Source: Planctomycetota bacterium (GTDB lineage: Bacteria; Planctomycetota; Phycisphaerae; WQYP01). Taken from it: DNA of 12,772 bases. Positions within the stretch are counted from its first letter, which is position 1. Every line of letters starts with the position of its first letter. The position numbers and the translations under genes are program-made. Of the stretch, positions 8,165 through 12,772 are shown one piece after another. The notes beneath the pieces are model-generated. The model was not told where the DNA came from, did no database searches, and saw nothing but the letters and a program-made list of their open reading frames with translations. The stretch is from contig JAKBAC010000100.1 in NCBI GenBank assembly GCA_021809365.1, positions 1 to 12,772 on the forward strand. Reading direction: 5' to 3'.

Positions 8165-8892
8165 TGAGTCCCTATCAAAAAATTGTTCACGTAGCGTATC
8201 GCCTGTGTGTTGTTGGCAGCGTTGTTGCCGCCTGCATGGCATTGCCGATGCTGCTGGCCGGGTGCTCCTCGGGCGACAATGATTCGCAGAATTTTAATTC
8301 TCTGGTGCAAAATTGGATGAAGCATATGCAGGGGGGGCATTCAGTCGTAACGCAGGCCCGGAATCTTTTTGCCACCGATAATCCCGACACCCAGCGCGCG
8401 GCCATTGCCTGGATGGCCCGCCAGAAATGGGGCCACGAAAAGCCATATATGGATGCCTATCGCCTGGCGGAGAGTTCCCCTTCTCCGCTGGTGCGCGGCC
8501 AGGCTTTGGTGGCTTTGGGCACTTCCGGGCAGGCGTCTGTCGCGCCGGATTTGCAGCGGGGCTTGACGGATCCTTCGCAGTTTGTGCGTTTGTGTGCAGC
8601 CATGGCCGCCACGTATGTAAGCAATCCAATGTTGATCCCGGATTTAATTTCCCGCTTGCATCACGATTCCAACGCGCAAGTCCGCATTTACGCCGCTGAA
8701 GCTCTCAAATCCTACAAAACGCGCCCGGTTATTGAAACACTCATTAACGCGCTTGATGACCGCAACGTCGCAATCGTTCAGGCCGCGTGGGATGATCTGA
8801 CCTTCCAAACCGGCCAGAAATTCCCGCAACATTCCGGCCCCTGGCAATTATGGCTACAAGCCCACCGGCAAGAATTCCGGGCCACCGGGTAA
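8161..8892 (+). CDS. HEAT-repeat lipoprotein
   Basis: A 243-residue predicted lipoprotein. A signal peptide with basic residues at 7-14 and a hydrophobic core at about 15-33 ends in the lipobox LAGC (Cys35), followed by a short Ser/Gly/Asp linker. From about residue 70 to 225 the sequence is a series of helical pairs typical of HEAT/PBS-lyase-like repeats (for example SPLVRGQALVALGTSG, QVRIYAAEALKSYK, ALDDRNVAIVQAAWDDL). It should be anchored in a membrane and act as a protein-binding scaffold; no enzyme motif is seen. The ATG at 8161 overlaps the murI stop (ATGATGA), and a second ATG at 8164 lies directly next to it, so translation is probably coupled to murI. Asp after Ser-Ser-Gly is not at the +2 position, so inner-membrane retention is not indicated. 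The last 39 bases overlap the convergent ParA-like frame. Confidence 0.85.
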   Translation: MMSPYQKIVHVAYRLCVVGSVVAACMALPMLLAGCSSGDNDSQNFNSLVQNWMKHMQGGHSVVTQARNLFATDNPDTQRAAIAWMARQKWGHEKPYMDAYRLAESSPSPLVRGQALVALGTSGQASVAPDLQRGLTDPSQFVRLCAAMAATYVSNPMLIPDLISRLHHDSNAQVRIYAAEALKSYKTRPVIETLINALDDRNVAIVQAAWDDLTFQTGQKFPQHSGPWQLWLQAHRQEFRATG

Positions 8893-9747
8893 TTGCCGGT
8901 CGTCGACATTCTTCAAAATGCGCTCCGCCAACTGTCGGAACTGCTTCCCGCAATCTTGAACCGCACCAGCATGGCCGCCGATGGCACCATCCGCTGGGGT
9001 CAGATCAAACATGGGCTTTCGCGCGTCCTGAGCCATGGGCATAAGACTTTTGAAATGTTTCAACATGACCAACTGGTTGGGGTCTTCGGGCGCAGTCTGC
9101 GCGTGCGGCTCCTGACCAAGGATTTCACGGCTGTACGTTTCCGGGATGCGATTGGCCCATTTCAGGTAGGATTTGACCGGCCTGTTTTCGCGGACTGACG
9201 GATTCAGCAGAACATAACCAAGAGGACTCATGCCGCCCGACGGCAGGGATAGTCCCACAGGTACTTTCCCTGCTTTTCGCGTTAGCCATCCCTGCCTCCA
9301 ATCCTGAAGCGTGGGACCCAAGTTGCGCAGACCCTGCAGGGAAAAGAGATCAGCGCCCAGGGGAATGACAACAAAATCCGCGGCCACGAGTGCCGCACGA
9401 TTCATGGCTCCTATATTCGGTCCGACATCAATGAGCACAAGGTCGCTGCCGCATTGTTTCGCCGCCGATTCCATCAGGCGATAAAATGCCGTGACAACCC
9501 GAAACCCATCGCCGGCGATCGGCTGGTTGTCATCGAGGCACTTCCTCCAAGCTTCAGATAAGCGGTCCTCAAACGCGCTAAGCCCCAGATCACCGGCAAT
9601 AATCGAAAGGTTGTCGGCTATAGGAACTGGTGGTGGTGCCAGGACGTCGCCCATGCTGTTAATCAAGGGTTGCACCGCGCCAAGGATTGTGCCGGGATGT
9701 TCACCGTCAGGCCAGAGCTTTTCTAGTTTTGAGTCGTCGAGAAACAT
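8854..9747 (-). CDS. ParA-family ATPase, N-terminally truncated (probable pseudogene)
   Basis: This 297-codon frame clearly belongs to the ParA/MinD ATPase family, in the subgroup carrying LWPDGEH near the N-terminus, LIDVGPNIGAMNRAAL (105-120, the Walker B region), DLFSLQGLRNLGPTL (133-147), and a C-terminal block HFKSLMPMAQDARKPMF followed by PADGAIGGHAGAVQDC. Such proteins begin with a Walker A motif (KGGVGKT) about 40-45 residues before this point, and that part is missing. Homology can be read back through NPQSNLTS (to about 9771), the usual DPQxNLTS segment. Upstream of that the frame becomes unrelated and meets a TAG at 9832-9834. No Walker A appears in the other two frames, which are the symporter C-terminus and junk. 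ATG 9747 has no Shine-Dalgarno. Without Walker A it should not hydrolyse ATP. The rest of the frame is free of stops, so the loss is recent or the remnant is kept for another reason. Confidence 0.8.
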   Translation of the reverse strand: MFLDDSKLEKLWPDGEHPGTILGAVQPLINSMGDVLAPPPVPIADNLSIIAGDLGLSAFEDRLSEAWRKCLDDNQPIAGDGFRVVTAFYRLMESAAKQCGSDLVLIDVGPNIGAMNRAALVAADFVVIPLGADLFSLQGLRNLGPTLQDWRQGWLTRKAGKVPVGLSLPSGGMSPLGYVLLNPSVRENRPVKSYLKWANRIPETYSREILGQEPHAQTAPEDPNQLVMLKHFKSLMPMAQDARKPMFDLTPADGAIGGHAGAVQDCGKQFRQLAERILKNVDDRQLPGGPEFLPVGL

Positions 9748-9799
9748 GCTCGTAAGATTAGACTGCGGATTGTGCGTCGCGTCATCGCCATGCCCACCA

Positions 9800-11785
9800 T
9801 TACCTCGGCACGCCCTGGACTGCGGTTTCGGCTATGTCCGTACTTGCCCCCGGTAGTTTCCTCCACCAGAATACATACATGCCCCCAACGCCCAGGATAA
9901 ATAGCGGCAGCGTGAGCCAGAAGGAATGGTAAGCCTTCATCACCAACTGCATCGGCAATAGAAAAAGGGTCACTTGCCACAACAGCGCGAAGGGCACAGT
10001 GAGCATATCGTTGCGGTGCTCGGTCGCCAGAGCTTTCTGCTCTTCGTTGGAAAATATTTTGCGCACCGGCCCCCACAATCCGAATGGCCGGGTGACGCGG
10101 TAAAAGTGTTCCGTGACTGCGCTGGGTGTCGGAGCGGTCAGCAGCGATACGAGGATGGTCGCAAGGAAAGATATGCTCGTCATGATGACAAACTGCTTCC
10201 ATTCCAGCAGATTGGGTGCGGCCACCCTCTGAATAATCGCCGCCGATCCGCCCGCGAATGTTCCCGCCGCCACGCCCCACGCATTACAGCGCCACCAGTA
10301 AAGCCGCAGCACCATCGGACCCAGGGTGCCGGCGGTGAGTCCCATGATGATCCAGCCCCACAGGTTGTTGATACTTTCGGCCTCAACCCCCAGGAAAAAG
10401 CCAATTCCAACGATGATCAGCGTCCCTGCGTAGGATGTTAAAATCAGCTCCCGGTTTTTCGCGTTGCGTCGCAGAAAATTTTTGTAAATATCATTGACCA
10501 GCAATGCGGTGGCGGTATTTACCTGTCCCGTCAGAGAAGTCATCATGGTTGCCAGCATGGCGATAAGCAGCAAATCCCGAATTCCGGGAGTCATAATGGA
10601 CTTGAGCACCGCCGGTAGAATTAATTCCGGGTCTACCGTGCCTGTATAGCCAACCAGCGGCAAGCGAGCCTGCCAATGATTTCCCAGAATATGTTGCAGT
10701 CCGGCAATCAGCCCGGCGGGATAGCGTTGGGGATCATGCCCGATGCGCCCCAGCAGATCCTGCCAGAAGGCCGGCACAGTGTGTGGGTAATAGTGATGTA
10801 TCAGCGTCGAAGCGTTCTGTAATACGGCCGGTTCCGGATACATGTGATGCACCAGCAGAATTCCTAAAATGGCATATCCGATCATCATCGGCCAGCGAAA
10901 CATCAACGTAACAGCCTGCAGCAGAGACAGTAATCCGCAATCGCGGTCACTGCGGGCTGCAAAGTAACGTTGTTCGGCCCCGCTGCCCAGCCCACCAATA
11001 ACATTGCGCAACAGATAAAAAGATACAATAAAAATCAGATCATGGTACGGCCCATATCCCGGCGGCGTATGCACCTGCCAGGCCGGTGCGGAATTGGTCC
11101 ATTGTGCATTGCCGGTTACTCCATGCGCGATCTGTGAAAGCGTCGCAACCGTGCCAAAGCTGTGCCACGCAATTACCGCGACCGTAATGCACGCCGCAAT
11201 CAGCACCACCCCATGAATCATATTGGTTACCACTACCCCGTAATATCCTGCGAACATCGTATAAAGTGTTGCCATGGCAATAATCATTGCGGTGGTAAGG
11301 ATGGGTGAAAACGGCGAAAACATTCCCAGAAACAGACTCGCCCCGCGCACCAGATACGCCAGCATTCCAACCGCCAGAACAATGCCCATCACGGCTGTCA
11401 GAAATCGCACCAACTCTGCCGCCCGCCCCTGGCCAAAGCGGAAGGTGTACCATTGAGCCGCCGTCAGGCATTGAGATCTCCGATGCCACTTGCCGGTAAA
11501 CGCCAGCATAAACGCCAGCACCAGCACCGCGCCGCCGCGAAATTCAATAAACAACCCGCGCGGCCCCAGCAAGTACAAAAAAGATGTGATCAGCATCGTG
11601 CCGGTCAGATCAAACCACAGCGCCATGCCGGAAATTCCCAGCAGCACCCATGACAGGGATCGCCCCGCAAGAAAATAACTCTCCATCCCCTGCGCCGCCC
11701 GGCGGCTCATCAACAGCCCGGTCATCACAACCAGTGCGAAGTAACCACCGATTACCAACATATCAACAGGGCCGAGTGTCGCCAT
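9800..11785 (-). CDS. Sodium:solute symporter (SSS family)
   Basis: A 661-residue polytopic membrane protein of the SSS (SLC5-like) family. The N-terminus shows the family layout: a first helix at about 5-25, then SYFLAGRSLSWVLLGISGMA and WFDLTGTMLITSFLYLLGPR. Later, ATMMTSLTGQVNTATALLVNDIYKNF matches the TM8 region that carries the sodium-site Ser/Thr residues and the conserved DIYK. About 13-15 hydrophobic segments can be seen. It should couple sodium influx to uptake of an organic solute; neither sequence nor neighbours reveal which. I chose ATG 11785 because GGGAG lies 4 bases upstream. A TTG at 11800, five codons earlier, is in frame but would place the Shine-Dalgarno inside the gene. 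The ParA-like remnant lies 52 bases downstream on the same strand. Confidence 0.93.
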   Translation of the reverse strand: MATLGPVDMLVIGGYFALVVMTGLLMSRRAAQGMESYFLAGRSLSWVLLGISGMALWFDLTGTMLITSFLYLLGPRGLFIEFRGGAVLVLAFMLAFTGKWHRRSQCLTAAQWYTFRFGQGRAAELVRFLTAVMGIVLAVGMLAYLVRGASLFLGMFSPFSPILTTAMIIAMATLYTMFAGYYGVVVTNMIHGVVLIAACITVAVIAWHSFGTVATLSQIAHGVTGNAQWTNSAPAWQVHTPPGYGPYHDLIFIVSFYLLRNVIGGLGSGAEQRYFAARSDRDCGLLSLLQAVTLMFRWPMMIGYAILGILLVHHMYPEPAVLQNASTLIHHYYPHTVPAFWQDLLGRIGHDPQRYPAGLIAGLQHILGNHWQARLPLVGYTGTVDPELILPAVLKSIMTPGIRDLLLIAMLATMMTSLTGQVNTATALLVNDIYKNFLRRNAKNRELILTSYAGTLIIVGIGFFLGVEAESINNLWGWIIMGLTAGTLGPMVLRLYWWRCNAWGVAAGTFAGGSAAIIQRVAAPNLLEWKQFVIMTSISFLATILVSLLTAPTPSAVTEHFYRVTRPFGLWGPVRKIFSNEEQKALATEHRNDMLTVPFALLWQVTLFLLPMQLVMKAYHSFWLTLPLFILGVGGMYVFWWRKLPGASTDIAETAVQGVPR

Positions 11786-11838
11786 AATTCTCCCGGACAA
11801 TTGGCATCGCCGATTTCATCGACGCCGACGATGGACGT

Positions 11839-11867
11839 ATTTTATATCATAATCCCAACCTTGTCGG
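11839..11867 (-). promoter_or_regulatory. Candidate sigma-70-type promoter for the symporter gene
   Basis: On the minus strand CCGACA (4 of 6 to TTGACA, 11862-11867) and TAAAAT (5 of 6 to TATAAT, 11839-11844) are separated by exactly 17 bases. They lie 53 bases before the symporter ATG in locally AT-rich DNA. Supported only by consensus match and spacing. Confidence 0.35.
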
Positions 11868-12003
11868 CCCGACGCCGCCCAATACGCGGCCCTGTAATTA
11901 ACTCCACACGGCAGCATTACTGGCCACAGAACGCCATTCAATTAAATTGTGCGGTCCTGTTCCGCCCCCCAAGGGTGCAACGGTAAACCGCTGCGCCCAC
12001 ATC

Positions 12004-12070
12004 CCAAATTAAAGGTACCTGACACCTTTATTTGGACCAAATTAAAGGTACCTGACACCTTTATTTGGAC
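12004..12070. repeat. Two tandem 33-base units, each a long hairpin (REP/BIME-like)
   Basis: Positions 12005-12037 and 12038-12070 are identical 33-base direct repeats. Each unit, taken with the preceding C, folds into a near-perfect hairpin. The arms are CCAAATTAAAGGT and ACCTTTATTTGG, which pair over 12 bp with one bulged T around the 7-base loop ACCTGAC (12004-12035 and 12037-12068). Such doublets resemble repetitive extragenic palindromes mobilised by REP-associated (RAYT/Y1) transposases. No transposase is present in the window, so any mobility would be in trans. The RAYT link is inferred from shape only. Confidence 0.75.
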
Positions 12071-12154
12071 AAGATTCCATATAATGGCGCATTCCCGTTT
12101 GGCTGGTGTTATCGGCCCTGTTTTTGCCATCGGATTGCAAGGTATCATCAGTGA

Positions 12155-12538
12155 ATCCCCGGCACGCGCCGCCGCAAAAATAATTTTGTCCGGAATTCGG
12201 CGCGGCGGCCGCGCGGCCGACCGATCCGCTGGCACGTCAATGGCCGATTTGCGGCACCCATCCAGACGCCCGGACAGATCAACGTCATCGCATTTTCCCC
12301 CTCGCGGCGTGCACCGCTGATACGGGAGCACGGCGTATGGTACATCAACTTCAGCACAACCCCAGCCAAACTCCGGCAGGTTCAAAAGCAGTTGGCAAAG
12401 TTCAAACAATTCTTCCCCCACGCCCAGGCGTACAAAACCGTCCTGGCGCAACTGAAATCCGGAAAAATCAAAGACGCAACTGCCCTCCACAACGCCCTCG
12501 ACGCTGCGCTAAAATCGCATTCCAACCCAGGCAAATAA
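12155..12538 (+). pseudogene. Start-less open frame with protein-like C-terminal part (possible gene remnant)
   Basis: A plus-strand frame is open for 127 codons from after a TGA (12152-12154) to a TAA at 12536-12538. It contains no ATG or GTG, and its only TTG is at 12392, too late for the whole segment. From about 12302 the translation reads like an ordinary protein: APLIREHGVWYINFSTTPAK, then a helix-forming, lysine- and glutamine-rich stretch (QVQKQLAKFKQFFPHAQAYK) and a helical tail ending in HSNPGK. The first 50 codons are arginine-rich and include a 14-base perfect GC palindrome (12206-12219). I do not recognise the family. It may be the 3' end of a gene whose start was lost by deletion or frameshift, or a chance open frame in GC-rich DNA. 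The overlapping minus-strand frame over 11942-12490 is compositionally odd and runs through the hairpin repeats, so I do not favour it. Confidence 0.35.
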
Positions 12539-12683
12539 ACCGTGTATAGAAAGAAACGGGGACGTAGCTAGTTTTCGGATATCCCGTAGCGCGACGGGGG
12601 AGGGGGTCTGTATGACTTGCGTGAGAGGCACGCTAAAATCGCGGCATTCGGTATAGGATCGGAATCCGGCTGCGAAAAAAAAC
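12539..12683. other. Intergenic DNA with a small palindrome, no gene seen
   Basis: No plausible reading frame. A short hairpin CCCGT / ACGGG with a 6-base loop lies at 12583-12598, next to the GC-rich run GGGGGAGGGGG (12595-12605). The stretch GAAACGGGGACGTAGCTA (12553-12570) reminds me of sequences seen near REP-type elements, but I cannot confirm this here. Confidence 0.3.
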
Positions 12684-12710
12684 CGCGGATTACGCGGATA
12701 GCGCGGATAA
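12684..12710. repeat. Three tandem 9-base repeats (CGCGGATWR)
   Basis: CGCGGATTA, CGCGGATAG and CGCGGATAA follow each other directly after an A8 run (12675-12682). Similar CGCGGATTA runs occur as intergenic repeats in various environmental bacteria; function unknown. From 12711 to the end of the window I see no feature. Confidence 0.6.
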
Positions 12711-12772
12711 GTACCGGGCTTGCGTACTCCGCGACCTGTCTACGCGTTATTTGCAGTGACCGTTAAAAAGGC

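Noticed and set aside
9723..10280. Idea that the ParA N-terminus lies upstream in another frame (frameshift)
   Set aside because: All three minus frames between 9747 and about 9900 were read. One is the symporter C-terminus, one has a TAG, and the third lacks any Walker A-like motif, so a simple frameshift does not explain the loss.
12005..12070. CRISPR array
   Set aside because: The two units are directly adjacent with no spacers and there are only two; no cas genes are present.
11942..12490. Minus-strand frame of 182 codons at the right end
   Set aside because: It runs through both hairpin repeats, giving an exactly repeated 11-residue peptide, and its remaining composition (Arg, Pro, Cys rich) is not protein-like.

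Overview
The window looks like a chromosomal stretch of a Planctomycetota-like bacterium, possibly Phycisphaerae. This is inferred from gene content and order: a MoxR - DUF58 - BatA-like - second VWA membrane protein operon, a large SSS symporter of the type common in planctomycetes, a HEAT-repeat lipoprotein, and intergenic DNA rich in small palindromic repeats. No rRNA, tRNA or phylogenetic marker was available to confirm it.

Layout. (1) Positions 1-4877, minus strand: a tightly packed operon read leftwards. Its order is a MoxR-type AAA+ ATPase, a DUF58 protein with a VWA-like MIDAS motif, a 742-residue BatA-type membrane protein with a VWA domain, and the first 149 codons of a second membrane VWA protein that runs off the left edge. 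The gaps are 53, 15 and 21 bases. (2) 4878-5130: a divergent intergenic region with hairpins and a segment weakly resembling a c-di-GMP-I (GEMM-I) riboswitch. (3) 5131-7107, plus: a two-TM CHASE3-GGDEF-EAL protein with an intact GGDEF and I-site but a degenerate EAL active site. (4) 7271-8892, plus: glutamate racemase (murI) and a HEAT-repeat lipoprotein sharing an ATGA stop/start overlap. (5) 8854-9747, minus: a ParA-family ATPase lacking its Walker A part, convergent with and overlapping the lipoprotein gene. (6) 9800-11785, minus: a sodium:solute symporter (SSS). (7) 11786-12772: about 1 kb with no intact gene. It holds a candidate promoter for the symporter, two tandem 33-base units that each form a long hairpin (REP/BIME-like), a 127-codon open frame with protein-like content but no good start codon, and a run of three 9-base repeats.

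How the genes may work together. MoxR ATPases act with VWA proteins as chaperone or assembly systems, and the membrane-anchored BatA-like proteins place this one at the cytoplasmic membrane and cell envelope. The CHASE3-GGDEF-EAL protein should sense an extracytoplasmic cue and make c-di-GMP. MurI supplies D-glutamate for peptidoglycan. The truncated ParA and the repeat-rich right end look like a remodelled, decaying part of the chromosome. I see no clearly new multi-gene system. The most unusual items are the beheaded ParA, the degenerate EAL domain, the GEMM-like leader, the hairpin doublet and the start-less coding segment.
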